64,000 bases of DNA from Cellvibrio sp. UBA7661 (GTDB lineage: Bacteria; Pseudomonadota; Gammaproteobacteria; Pseudomonadales; Cellvibrionaceae). The position numbers and the translations under genes are program-made. The stretch spans positions 1-64,000 of the forward strand of contig DLHT01000019.1 in the NCBI GenBank assembly GCA_002483365.1, written 5' to 3'. A model generated the notes under the pieces. The model was given only the letters and a program-made list of their open reading frames with translations, did not search any database and was not told the origin of the DNA. Positions 27,269 to 36,487 of this stretch are shown piece after piece (the stretch's first letter is position 1; each line of letters starts with the position of its first letter).

Positions 27269-29002
27269 TTATATTTTCCCGAGCTTCAACTGCTGCACGG
27301 CGTAGTCAGCAGCGCGCGCGGTTAATGCCATATAAGTCAGTGACGGGTTTTGCGATGCGCAAGAACTCATGCTGGCACCATCGGTGACGAACAGGTTGGG
27401 AATATCATGCGTCTGGTTCCAGCCATTGAGCACCGATGTTTTAGGATCTTTGCCCATGCGTGCAGTGCCCATTTCGTGAATTGCCAGGCCCGGTGCCCAA
27501 CCATTCTTGGCCTCGATTCTTTTCTTCACATCTTTCACGCCGATGCCTTCCAAAATTTCGGCTGCGGTGTCAGCAATGTTTTCAAACATTTTCCAATCGT
27601 TCTCTGTCAGTTCGCATTCAATGTGCAATTGCGGCATGCCCCATTTGTCTTTCAGTGTGGGGTGTAATGACACCTGGTTTTCATAGCGCGGCAGCATTTC
27701 ACCTGAGCCGCCCAAGTTGAATGTCCAGCTGCCCGCATTGCGGATATTGTGTTTGTAGTCTGCACCAAAGCCATCCGCTTGGGTGAAGCCATCCCAGCCT
27801 TGACGCTGTGCGCTACCGGTCAGCTGATAGCCGCGCAAAAAGTTGGGGTTCATTTCGGTGTAGTTGGTGAAACGCGGCATCACCAAACCGGTTGGGCGGC
27901 GGCCGGAATAATATTCGTCGGTAAAACCTTCTACACGGCCAGATGCACCGGCGCCGTAAAGGTGATCCATTAAATAATGGCCGAGCGCACCGGAAGAGTT
28001 AGCGATGCCGGTGGGAAAACTTTCACTGACCGAGTTGAGCATAATTTGCGTAGTGCCCAGCGTGGATGCACACAGGAAAATCACTTTGGCGAAATATTCG
28101 CGTGTTTCCATTGTCTCGGCATCGATCACCCGCACACCGGTAGCGCGATTGGTTTTAGGATCGTAAATCACACTGTGCACAATGCTGTTGGTCGCAATGC
28201 TTAAATTATTGGTCGCTAATGCTGCAGGTAAGGTCGAGCTCTGCGTAGAAAAATAAGCGCCGAATGAGCAACCTTTTTGGCATTCATTACGCGCCTGGCA
28301 TTGGATGCGCCCCTGTGCCAAATGGTGCGGCGCAGGAACCGACAAATGCGCAGTGCGCCCCATAATTAATTTGCGCGTTTTCCATTTTTTTTCAATACGG
28401 GCTTTCATTTCTTTCTCGACCGCATTCATTTCAAACGGAGGCAAAAATTTACTGTCGGGCAAAATGTCCAGATTTTCTACCGAGCCGCTGATACCCGCAT
28501 GCAGCTCCACATGGTCGTACCATTTTTCAATATCTTTGTAGCGGATGGGCCAATCGACACCGTGGCCATCGCGCGCGTTGGCGGTGAAGTCGTGCTCACT
28601 CCAGCGATAGGATTGGCGATGCCACAGCAGGGATTTTCCGCCTAGCTGATTGCCGCGAATCCAATCGAAGGGTTTATCTTTGGGTGTGCTGTAAGGGTAA
28701 TCTTTATCGTTGCCAAAAAAGTGTTTGGTTGCATCATTAAAGGCATAGCATCTTTGCTGCACATAATGTTGCTCATCCACAATCGCGCTTTCCACTTTTC
28801 CGCGGAAGGGCATTTGCCAGGGCTTGATACCTTCACCGACATAATCTTTGCGATGCTCAACCGGGCGGCCGCGTTCTACCATCAACGTTTTCAAGCCTTT
28901 CTCGGTCAATTCTTTTGCGGCCCAACCGCCGGTAATACCGGAGCCAACCACAATTGCATCAAAAATTTCTTTGCTTTTAACGATATAAATATTTTTATCC
29001 AT
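27269..29002 (-). CDS. GMC-family FAD oxidoreductase, large subunit
   Basis: The product is 577 residues. The FAD-binding motif is at the N-terminus (AIVVGSGITGGWAAKEL). The cysteine-rich CQARNECQKGCSFGAY segment and the C-terminal HEMGTARMG and NPSLTYMAL motifs are typical of the gluconate/glucoside dehydrogenase branch of GMC enzymes. There is no signal peptide of its own; such large subunits are exported bound to a TAT-carrying small subunit, which the upstream gene supplies. It likely oxidises a sugar hydroxyl and passes electrons to the respiratory chain. Confidence 0.94.
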   Translation of the reverse strand: MDKNIYIVKSKEIFDAIVVGSGITGGWAAKELTEKGLKTLMVERGRPVEHRKDYVGEGIKPWQMPFRGKVESAIVDEQHYVQQRCYAFNDATKHFFGNDKDYPYSTPKDKPFDWIRGNQLGGKSLLWHRQSYRWSEHDFTANARDGHGVDWPIRYKDIEKWYDHVELHAGISGSVENLDILPDSKFLPPFEMNAVEKEMKARIEKKWKTRKLIMGRTAHLSVPAPHHLAQGRIQCQARNECQKGCSFGAYFSTQSSTLPAALATNNLSIATNSIVHSVIYDPKTNRATGVRVIDAETMETREYFAKVIFLCASTLGTTQIMLNSVSESFPTGIANSSGALGHYLMDHLYGAGASGRVEGFTDEYYSGRRPTGLVMPRFTNYTEMNPNFLRGYQLTGSAQRQGWDGFTQADGFGADYKHNIRNAGSWTFNLGGSGEMLPRYENQVSLHPTLKDKWGMPQLHIECELTENDWKMFENIADTAAEILEGIGVKDVKKRIEAKNGWAPGLAIHEMGTARMGKDPKTSVLNGWNQTHDIPNLFVTDGASMSSCASQNPSLTYMALTARAADYAVQQLKLGKI

Positions 29003-29079
29003 GGGGATTCATCACATAAAGTCATTCAAAAAAATCAACCGGCTGTTATGCCGACAGTTATCGGTCAATGCGCGTGGGA

Positions 29080-29724
29080 TCAGTAAGGAATTGCCCAGGC
29101 CTTGCCGACCTCCTTGAATTTAAAGTTGCCTTTGTAACCGCCGGGAATGGCGAGGTAGGCAAGTTCTTGGGTGGCACCGATTTCCGATGTGTAATAACCA
29201 AATGTCACCAACCCTTTTAATTGTTTGAAAAAGGCTCGGTCAGCAGGCGTAAAGCCGTTGGTGGCTTTTTCCATATTGGTCAACAAATCGAATTGTTGAT
29301 TTTTATCGAGTGACAGGAAGGGTTTTTTGAAATCGTTTTGGGCGCGATCCGCAATGGTTTTTAATCCGCTCACGAGTTGTTGCTGCTCGTCTTTGTCTGC
29401 GCAGTAAACGACAAAATGATTGATGAAATCATGCACGCCCGCAGCGATTGCACCGGGGGTGTCTGTAGTGGGGATAATAATTTCGCCCAATTCGCGCACC
29501 AGCGCCAATTGGTCGGTATTGAACAAGGTTTTTTTGCTGCGGTTGAAATCGGTCGGCGCGGTAACAGCGCCAGCCAATGCCGATAGTGAATTGGCTGATA
29601 AAGCCAAACCACAAAATACCGCCAGCTGTTTAATGGCCGTGCGACGCGATGTATTTACTTCCTGCTCCTGGGATATGGCAATGTCTTCCGCGACTGATGG
29701 AATAAGCAGGTTAGGGTTGTTCAT
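29080..29724 (-). CDS. Gluconate 2-dehydrogenase subunit 3-like protein (GMC partner)
   Basis: The product is 214 residues. A twin-arginine-like leader (TSRRTAIKQLAVFCGLALS) lies near residues 25-45. The body contains LVRELGEIIIPTTDTPGA, AGVHDFIN and FFKQLKGLVTFGYYTSEIG, the signature of the small subunit found with GMC sugar dehydrogenases, including glucoside 3-dehydrogenases. It precedes the large subunit by 77 bp on the same strand. Confidence 0.93.
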   Translation of the reverse strand: MNNPNLLIPSVAEDIAISQEQEVNTSRRTAIKQLAVFCGLALSANSLSALAGAVTAPTDFNRSKKTLFNTDQLALVRELGEIIIPTTDTPGAIAAGVHDFINHFVVYCADKDEQQQLVSGLKTIADRAQNDFKKPFLSLDKNQQFDLLTNMEKATNGFTPADRAFFKQLKGLVTFGYYTSEIGATQELAYLAIPGGYKGNFKFKEVGKAWAIPY

Positions 29725-29898
29725 TTAGAGCCTCAATCATTATTGTTGTGCTGCACATGGCTGTCAGGCGCGCAGGCAAACACGGGGTGTTGCCCATCTC
29801 TTTTAGTTGTTGGTTTTGGCGGTTTTAGGAATGGGTTGCAATCAAGTCTAGTAGGGCGATTGGTTAAGAGGGGTCAATATTTGTAAATTCGTAACCGT

Positions 29899-30693
29899 TT
29901 ACATTGTATTTTTATGGGGATTTGATGCGCGCTGGTTGAGCCAATGTTTTATTTGCATCGCAACCCATTGTGGATCGTCCATCGGCAAGTCGTGTCCGGC
30001 TGTCGGGTGGTTGTAAATTGGCCATTGGTACTGTTGTGCCAGAGCATGGCTTGCACGTACCGACACCATGCGGTCTTGTTCGCTGGCGAGTATCAGCCCG
30101 TGTACCTTGCAGTCGGCTTTGGGTTTAAATGCGGCGGCGGCGCGCAGCATGGTGATAATGGTCTGTCGGGTAATCGGATGCTGTTGTTGTATTGCCAGCC
30201 ACTGCGTGAGGCGCGCGGTGTAATCGGCATGTTGGTTGCTAACTACCTTTAAAACAAGGCTTTCGCGGGTGTCGGGAGCGGCAACAATTGTCCGCAACAG
30301 CGCTGGCCAGGCGGTAGGCCTTAATCGCCACCAAAATGGTTGGTTACCTGCGCTGGAGTTGATTAGCACGAGCCCGCTAATGTCTTGTGCAAAACGTTGC
30401 GCCCAATCCAGCGCAACCATGCCACCCATAGAAATACCGATAAGCAATACCGGTGAACTGGGGGGGGTGTGTGAAGATAAAGGCGATGATAAAGCCGATG
30501 TAAATTCAGCGCGTGCATGATCCGTCATGGCGGCAATGGAGGTCAGTGCATCGCGTTGGTAATAGCGACCACAGCCCGGGAAATCAATTAAATGTAGTGT
30601 GCAATGGTTGCCCAGCGCCGCGCGCAGATAGTCGGGAAATTCCAACCAGTGCCCAGCTTCACGTGCGAGGCCGCGCAGCAAAATGATCTGCAT
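29899..30693 (-). CDS. Alpha/beta hydrolase
   Basis: The product is 264 residues from the ATG at 30693, which has a GGAG site 8 bp upstream; the frame extends further but without support. The nucleophile elbow is GISMGGMVAL (Ser in GxSxG), the acid is probably the Asp in ASEQDRMV, and the base is the His in TAGHDLPMDDP. The opening ILLRGLAREAGHW resembles the BioH/MhpC type of hydrolase. It has no signal peptide. The substrate is unknown and it is not clearly linked to its neighbours. Confidence 0.9.
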   Translation of the reverse strand: MQIILLRGLAREAGHWLEFPDYLRAALGNHCTLHLIDFPGCGRYYQRDALTSIAAMTDHARAEFTSALSSPLSSHTPPSSPVLLIGISMGGMVALDWAQRFAQDISGLVLINSSAGNQPFWWRLRPTAWPALLRTIVAAPDTRESLVLKVVSNQHADYTARLTQWLAIQQQHPITRQTIITMLRAAAAFKPKADCKVHGLILASEQDRMVSVRASHALAQQYQWPIYNHPTAGHDLPMDDPQWVAMQIKHWLNQRASNPHKNTM

Positions 30694-30809
30694 AGTGCTT
30701 GCTCCATGAAAAAGGGCATGAAAAAAAGACATGAAAAAATGCGCTGTGAAAAATAATACGGGATTATTGCCAGGCACAGGTTGACGATTGTGTGAATTAA
30801 AGACGATTG

Positions 30810-30837
30810 TTGTGCTGATAGTAATCTTTTCTATACT
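30810..30837 (+). promoter_or_regulatory. Candidate promoter of the CDP-sugar cluster
   Basis: A good -10 element TATACT (30832-30837) is preceded at 16 bp by a weak TTGTGC. It lies 38 bp before the rfbF start, which has a GGAG ribosome site. Match by eye. Confidence 0.38.
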
Positions 30838-30875
30838 CGAACGATAACAATGAATAAACGAATAATGGAGCGCCT

Positions 30876-31649
30876 ATGAAAGCGGTCATTTTGGCGGGGG
30901 GATTGGGAACCCGTATTTCAGAAGAAACGCATCTCAAGCCCAAGCCGATGATTGAAATTGGTGGCAAGCCGATCTTGTGGCACATCATGAAGCATTACTC
31001 GGCGCACGGCGTGAATGAATTTATTATCTGCTGCGGCTACAAGGGCTATGTCATCAAGGAATATTTTGCGAATTATTTTTTGCACATGTCCGATGTCACC
31101 TTTGATATGTCCACCAACGAAATGCAAGTGCATCACCATGCCGCTGAGCCCTGGAAAGTCACCCTGTTAAACACTGGCGAACACACCTTAACCGGTGGTC
31201 GTTTGAAATACGCCAAAGAATTTTTAAAAGATGAAGACGCTTTTTGTTTTACCTATGGCGATGGTCTTTCTGATGTCAACATCCGCGAATTAATTGCGTT
31301 TCACCTCCAACATAAAAAACGCGCAACAGTGACGGCAGTACAGCCACCAGGGCGCTATGGTGCGCTGACGTGCGATGGCAATCAGGTAAAAGGATTTACT
31401 GAAAAACCGCGCGGCGACGGCGGCATGATCAATGGTGGATTTTTTGTGTTATCGCCCAACTGCCTCGATTTAATTGATAGCGACCAAACCAGCTGGGAAG
31501 ACCAACCGTTAAAAGTGCTAGCAGAATCCAATCAATTAATGGCGTTTGAACATCACGGATTTTGGCAGCCGATGGATACCCTGCGCGATAAAACCCAACT
31601 GGAGGCATTGTGGGCTTCCGGTGAAGCGCCGTGGAAAACCTGGCAATGA
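30876..31649 (+). CDS. rfbF: Glucose-1-phosphate cytidylyltransferase
   Basis: The product is 257 residues, the usual length. The nucleotidyltransferase loop MKAVILAGGLGTRISEET, then KPKPMIEIGGKPILWHIMK, TYGDGLSDV and EKPRGDGGMINGGFFV are characteristic of RfbF, which makes CDP-glucose from CTP and glucose 1-phosphate. This is the first step to CDP-linked 6-deoxysugars. The stop overlaps the start of the dehydratase gene. It opens a run of seven closely packed plus-strand genes. Confidence 0.97.
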   Translation: MKAVILAGGLGTRISEETHLKPKPMIEIGGKPILWHIMKHYSAHGVNEFIICCGYKGYVIKEYFANYFLHMSDVTFDMSTNEMQVHHHAAEPWKVTLLNTGEHTLTGGRLKYAKEFLKDEDAFCFTYGDGLSDVNIRELIAFHLQHKKRATVTAVQPPGRYGALTCDGNQVKGFTEKPRGDGGMINGGFFVLSPNCLDLIDSDQTSWEDQPLKVLAESNQLMAFEHHGFWQPMDTLRDKTQLEALWASGEAPWKTWQ

Positions 31650-32722
31650 TGTTATTCAACGACTGCTTTCGCGGGATAAATATTCTGTTGACAGGGCACA
31701 CCGGTTTTAAAGGCAGTTGGTTAGCCTTGTGGCTGCGGCAATTGGGTGCAAATGTGACCGGCATTGCCTTGCCGCCCGACACGCAACCGGCGCATTGGGA
31801 TTTGCTGCAGTTATCGCTAAACAGCCATTTTGCTGACATCAATAATCGCCAAGATATAGCGGCGGTAATGCAGCAGGCAGCTCCCGAATTGGTAATTCAT
31901 TTTGCGGCCCAGCCATTAGTGCGCGCCTCTTACGAAGACCCCGTCGCCACCTGGCAAACCAACGTGATGGGCACGGTAAATGTGTTGGAGGCTTGTCGAC
32001 ATCAGCCATCCGTAAAAGCCATTGTGGCGATCACTACCGACAAGGTGTACGAAAATGCCGAGCGCGGCGAACACTTTACTGAATCCGATCCGCTCGGCGG
32101 TCACGATCCTTACAGTGCATCCAAAGCGGCGTGTGAATTGGTTGTGCAATCTTACCGGCGCAGTTTTTTTTCAAAACAAAACGTATTGGTGGCAAGCGCG
32201 CGCGCAGGTAATGTGATTGGTGGTGGTGACTGGGCGCGCGATCGTTTGGTGCCGGATATTATCCGCGCGATGCATGCCGACTCGCCGTTAATGATCCGCC
32301 ACCCGCAGGCAATAAGACCTTGGCAGCACGTGCTGGATTCGCTTTCCGGTTATCTATGTGTTGCGCAGCATTTGTTAATGGGTGAGGCCGACAAAGCGCG
32401 CGCCTGGAATTTCGGGCCGGATCAACGCGATAACAAAACCGTCGCTGATGTACTCGTGCAAATGAAAACACATTGGCCTGAGTTGATCTGGTCAGAAGTG
32501 CCGCCGCCCCATGTACACGAAGCGCATTGTTTAATGCTCGACAGCCGCGCTGCGCAAACGCAGTTGCAGTGGCAGCCAGTGTGGAATTTTGCACAAACTG
32601 CCCAGCACACAGCGCAGTGGTATCAACAGTTTTATCAGCACAATAATATTATCTCTGCACAGCAGTTGGACTTTTATATTCGCTGTGCACAGCAAGCAGG
32701 ATTGGTATGGGCCAGCCACTAA
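31646..32722 (+). CDS. rfbG: CDP-glucose 4,6-dehydratase
   Basis: The product is 358 residues from the ATG overlapping the rfbF stop; a GTG at 31631 and an ATG at 31649 are alternatives. The NAD-binding LLTGHTGFKGSWLALWL is the RfbG form of the GxxGxxG motif. TTDKVYEN supplies the catalytic Thr-Asp-Lys, and YSASKAACE supplies YxxxK. The reaction gives CDP-4-dehydro-6-deoxyglucose in the cytoplasm. Confidence 0.96.
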   Translation: MMLFNDCFRGINILLTGHTGFKGSWLALWLRQLGANVTGIALPPDTQPAHWDLLQLSLNSHFADINNRQDIAAVMQQAAPELVIHFAAQPLVRASYEDPVATWQTNVMGTVNVLEACRHQPSVKAIVAITTDKVYENAERGEHFTESDPLGGHDPYSASKAACELVVQSYRRSFFSKQNVLVASARAGNVIGGGDWARDRLVPDIIRAMHADSPLMIRHPQAIRPWQHVLDSLSGYLCVAQHLLMGEADKARAWNFGPDQRDNKTVADVLVQMKTHWPELIWSEVPPPHVHEAHCLMLDSRAAQTQLQWQPVWNFAQTAQHTAQWYQQFYQHNNIISAQQLDFYIRCAQQAGLVWASH

Positions 32723-33270
32723 CAATAAGTGAAACCGCTTTGCCGGGCGTGATGCTGATTGCGTCGCAGCCACATATCGACGAGCGCGGTGCATTTAGCC
32801 GATGGTTTTGTTTATCAACATTGCAATCACTGTTAGGTGAACAGTCCATTCGCCAAATCAATCACTCGCTTAATTTGCATGCGGGTACTGTGCGTGGAAT
32901 GCATTATCAAAAAGCGCCAGAGCCTGAAGCAGTAACCGAAACAAAACTCGTGCGTTGTATAGCAGGCCGTGTGTATGACGTAGTGTTGGATTTGCGTAGT
33001 GATTCGCCAACCTATGGGCAACATATCGCCGTTGAGTTGAGTGCGGCCAATCAACACATGTTATTGATTCCTCCGGGGTGCGCGCACGGCTTTCAAGCGC
33101 TGGAAGATAACTCGCAGCTGCTGTATCTACACACGCAGGATTACCGTGCTGATTGGGATGCCGGTGTGCGGGTAGATGATCCTGCGTTTGCTATTCAGTG
33201 GCCATTGCCTATCCGTTTTTTATCGGAGCGCGATAAAGCATTTGAATCTAAACGGGATAGCGGATTATGA
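32707..33270 (+). CDS. dTDP-4-dehydrorhamnose 3,5-epimerase-like protein
   Basis: The product is 187 residues, a cupin of the RfbC family: DERGAFSRWF, NHSLNLHAGTVRGMHYQ, VRCIAGRVYDVVLDLR and IPPGCAHGFQAL with the conserved His. Here it follows CDP-glucose genes, so the substrate is probably CDP-4-dehydro-6-deoxyglucose, epimerised at C3, C5 or both. It overlaps rfbG by 16 bp and the methyltransferase gene by 4 bp. Confidence 0.93.
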   Translation: MGQPLTISETALPGVMLIASQPHIDERGAFSRWFCLSTLQSLLGEQSIRQINHSLNLHAGTVRGMHYQKAPEPEAVTETKLVRCIAGRVYDVVLDLRSDSPTYGQHIAVELSAANQHMLLIPPGCAHGFQALEDNSQLLYLHTQDYRADWDAGVRVDDPAFAIQWPLPIRFLSERDKAFESKRDSGL

Positions 33271-34502
33271 AGTGTAGACATTGTCAGCAATTATTAACTA
33301 TTCCATTTGCTGACTTGGGCGAGATGCCGCCATCCAATGCGTATCCGCAGTCGCGCGAGCAATGTGCTAGTGAGCGCGCCTATCCGTTGCGGGTATGGGT
33401 ATGTAATAACTGCTGGCTGGTGCAGACGGAAGATTTTAATCGCGCCGAAGAATTATTTACCGCGGATTACGCTTACTTTTCTTCAACATCCACTACCTGG
33501 GTTGCCCATGCCCTGCGTTTTACTGAAGCGGCGATTGCGCAGCTAAAGCTCAATGAAAACAGTTTTGTCATAGAGCTTGCCGCCAACGATGGTTACTTAT
33601 TGCAGCATTTTGTGCGCAGTGACATTCCTTGCCTGGGCGTCGAGCCAACGAGCGCAACAGCCGATGCTGCGCGAAAAAAAGGCATCGCCATTGTTGAAGA
33701 TTTTTTTGGTAAGCGTTTGGCAAATAACATCGCTTCGGATTATGGCAAAGCCGATCTAATTATTGCCAACAATGTACTTGCCCATGTGCCGGATATTAAT
33801 GATTTTGTTGAGGGAATGGCGCAATTGCTCAAACCGGATGGTGTGTGCAGCCTGGAATTTCCGCACCTGCTAAATCTGATTCAACAGCGACAGTTCGATA
33901 CTATTTATCATGAGCACTATTCGTATTTATCGCTCCATAGTGTGCAGCGTATTTTACGCGCGGCAGGTTTGGTTGTTTATAAAGTAGAGAAATTACCCAC
34001 CCATGGCGGCAGCTTGCGCGTATGGGCGCGATTGTCTGTTGCTGCGAATGCAGCGCAATTGGTGGTTGATGCAAGTGTGGAAAACATTTTGGCGGAAGAA
34101 GTATTGCGTGATATGACCAGTGTAAAAGGTTACGCCGATTTCCAATCAATCATCACCGACGTCGTCGATCGCTTTGTGGCGTTTTTACAACAGGCTCACG
34201 CTGATAATAAAGTGGTGGTTGCCTATGGTGCAGCTGCCAAAGGAAATACTTTTTTAAATTATGCGCACATTGGCACCGGGTTGATATCTGCTGTTTTTGA
34301 TGCCGCAGCATCCAAGCAAGGAAAGTTTTTGCCCGGCAGCCACATCCCCATATTATCACCGGCACAAATGGCGGAATATAATCCGGATTACGTGGTGATC
34401 CTGCCGTGGAACTTGCGCGAGGAAATTGCTGCGCAGCTAAAACCACAGGTTAAGTCTGGCTGCAAATTTGTTACTGCAATTCCTGAGCTGCTTATTAATT
34501 GA
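33267..34502 (+). CDS. Sugar C-methyltransferase, TylC3/NovU type
   Basis: The product is 411 residues in three parts: an N-terminal zinc-binding region (CRHC near residue 3, CNNC near 47), a SAM-binding domain (VIELAANDGYLL, with GVEPT next) and a C-terminal Rossmann-like domain (AYGAAAKGNTFLNY, PDYVVILPWNLREEI). This architecture belongs to C-methyltransferases acting on 4-keto-6-deoxysugar nucleotides. In this cluster it should add a methyl branch, at C3 or C5, to the CDP-sugar intermediate. Confidence 0.93.
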   Translation: MKCRHCQQLLTIPFADLGEMPPSNAYPQSREQCASERAYPLRVWVCNNCWLVQTEDFNRAEELFTADYAYFSSTSTTWVAHALRFTEAAIAQLKLNENSFVIELAANDGYLLQHFVRSDIPCLGVEPTSATADAARKKGIAIVEDFFGKRLANNIASDYGKADLIIANNVLAHVPDINDFVEGMAQLLKPDGVCSLEFPHLLNLIQQRQFDTIYHEHYSYLSLHSVQRILRAAGLVVYKVEKLPTHGGSLRVWARLSVAANAAQLVVDASVENILAEEVLRDMTSVKGYADFQSIITDVVDRFVAFLQQAHADNKVVVAYGAAAKGNTFLNYAHIGTGLISAVFDAAASKQGKFLPGSHIPILSPAQMAEYNPDYVVILPWNLREEIAAQLKPQVKSGCKFVTAIPELLIN

Positions 34503-34534
34503 CTGTTGTATAAAAATTTAGAGAGAAGGTTTTT

Positions 34535-35617
34535 ATGAGCAATGATCCACGTGATATCAACGGCGATAAACTGAAAAAAGCCTTATGGTTATTGGGGAGA
34601 AACCCGGAGCTGAAGCAAGCGTTCATCGAATGGATGTTAAAGGCAGAAAAGTCCATTAATTACAGCCAAGGTTCTATTCGCGAAGATATTACGGGGCCTA
34701 TAGTCGATGCACTTCATAGTGAAACGGATGAGTACCAAAAAGAATTGTCTGATGGCACGCTGTTTACTTTTTTATTCAGGACAAAGATCGCGCGCGATTT
34801 TTTAATGTCTGATCAGGAAAAACCCAATCATGTATGGGAGCCACAAACGACCAAGCTCCTATTAATGTTGGTCAAAGCAACCAAGGGCGATGTGTTAGTG
34901 GGCGGAGCTTATTTTGGTGACCAGGCAATTTTATTGGCGAAAGCTATTCAGGCTGAAGGCCGTTGGCTGCACGGTTTTGAGCCTAATAGTGATCAGGCTG
35001 GAATGTTTGCAAGAAATGTCAGTTTAAATCAATTAACTAATGTAAAAATTAATAAGTTAGGGCTCTGGTCATCAAGCAGTGTGAAATTAAAATTGGATGG
35101 TTTTGATTCTTTTGCCAATGCAATAGAGGCCAGCGAAAGTGAGGATGGGTTTCAAACAATTACGATCGATGAGTATGTTGCCAGTCAGCCATGTCAACTC
35201 AGTCTGATTCATCTTGATATAGAGGGTGCTGAACTTGCTGCACTAAAAGGTGCAGCGCATACTATCGCAACGTCCAAACCGGATATTGTATTTGAGGTTC
35301 ACCGTTCGTATGTCGATTGGAGTAATGGTTTGGAGAACACCGAGATCTGCAAATATCTCCTCCAGTTTGGATATCACATTTTTGCGATCCGGGATTTTAA
35401 TACCCATATTGATATGAAGGGTTATCCGGTTGAGCTAATCCCTGTCAGTGATGTATACCTTGAGGGGCCGCCACATGGGTTTAATATGTTGGCTATACAC
35501 GATGTCAGCAGGATCAATTCTTCTGACTATCTTGTGGTAAAAAATGTAAGCCCAAAATTATTGCTGCACAAAGACCCTCAATTACATCACCCCTCTTATG
35601 GCTTTAACGTTTCCTGA
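34535..35617 (+). CDS. FkbM-family methyltransferase
   Basis: The product is 360 residues. The central domain has GDVLVGGAYFGDQAILLAKA, HGFEPNSDQAGMF and the FkbM hallmark LSLIHLDIEGAELAALKGA. Family members O-methylate sugars or polyketides, among other substrates. In this setting a hydroxyl of the deoxysugar or of the glycan is plausible. A 30-bp gap with GAGAGAAGG precedes the ATG. Confidence 0.92.
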   Translation: MSNDPRDINGDKLKKALWLLGRNPELKQAFIEWMLKAEKSINYSQGSIREDITGPIVDALHSETDEYQKELSDGTLFTFLFRTKIARDFLMSDQEKPNHVWEPQTTKLLLMLVKATKGDVLVGGAYFGDQAILLAKAIQAEGRWLHGFEPNSDQAGMFARNVSLNQLTNVKINKLGLWSSSSVKLKLDGFDSFANAIEASESEDGFQTITIDEYVASQPCQLSLIHLDIEGAELAALKGAAHTIATSKPDIVFEVHRSYVDWSNGLENTEICKYLLQFGYHIFAIRDFNTHIDMKGYPVELIPVSDVYLEGPPHGFNMLAIHDVSRINSSDYLVVKNVSPKLLLHKDPQLHHPSYGFNVS

Positions 35618-36487
35618 GTGCGGTTGAAAATTATGCGTCAGGAAAATAGCGAACACATACAGAAGCATGCCACTGTTATCGGTGGCAATGGATTTGTTGG
35701 CCGGGCACTCGCCAGAAAATTAATCGATACTGGTTGGGATGTTTGGGTTCCTGAAAAGAATGATCCACAAGTATTTTTAAAAAACTTGGGGAATGTTTTT
35801 TACTGTGCAGGATTAACCGCTGACTATTTGCAGCGGCCATTTGATACAGTTGAGGCGCATGCCAGCTTGCTGAATAGCATTATCCACTCAGCGCATTACG
35901 ACAAGCTGCTTTATTTATCGTCTACCCGTCTATACGACGGACTATCCGGCCCGGTAACTGAGGCAAGCGATATTGTGGTAAATCCCAATAATCCGCGCAA
36001 TCTTTACGATATATCCAAGTTGTTGGGCGAATCGGTTTGTTTACAATCAGGAAGGGCAAGTGTGGCCCGATTATCTTGCGTGTATTTTAATGAGCAAGAT
36101 AATAATGGTTTTTTATCGGCTCTTTTGCAGCAAGTAATTAATACAAAGCAAAAAGAAATTGTGATTGATAGCTCTCCTTTTTATTCCCGTGATTATGTGC
36201 ATTTAGATGATGTGGTCGATGGATTGATTTCAATCATGAGCGGTGAGAGTTGCTCGATTTACAATCTTGCCAGCGGAGAAAATGTCACTAATGAAAAAAT
36301 CTATTCGATAATCAAGAGTTGCACGGGTGTTTCTATTCTATCCACGAGGAACACAAGCCCACAGGATTCGCCTTTAATTAACATTGAGAAAATGAAAGGC
36401 CAGTTTTTCTGGAAGCCAAGGACACTGTTGTCAACAATAGAAGCGCTGCTAACCCTGAGGTTGGAACAAATTGAAAATAGTAAATAG
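35618..36487 (+). CDS. NAD-dependent sugar epimerase/dehydratase-like SDR
   Basis: The product is 289 residues from the GTG directly after the previous stop; an ATG at 35633 is also possible. The nucleotide-binding motif is VIGGNGFVGRALARKL, and the catalytic YDISKLLGES holds YxxxK, with LSSTRLYDG before it. It probably reduces the 4-keto group of the methylated CDP-sugar, giving the final 6-deoxyhexose. Epimerase activity is the alternative. Confidence 0.9.
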   Translation: MRLKIMRQENSEHIQKHATVIGGNGFVGRALARKLIDTGWDVWVPEKNDPQVFLKNLGNVFYCAGLTADYLQRPFDTVEAHASLLNSIIHSAHYDKLLYLSSTRLYDGLSGPVTEASDIVVNPNNPRNLYDISKLLGESVCLQSGRASVARLSCVYFNEQDNNGFLSALLQQVINTKQKEIVIDSSPFYSRDYVHLDDVVDGLISIMSGESCSIYNLASGENVTNEKIYSIIKSCTGVSILSTRNTSPQDSPLINIEKMKGQFFWKPRTLLSTIEALLTLRLEQIENSK

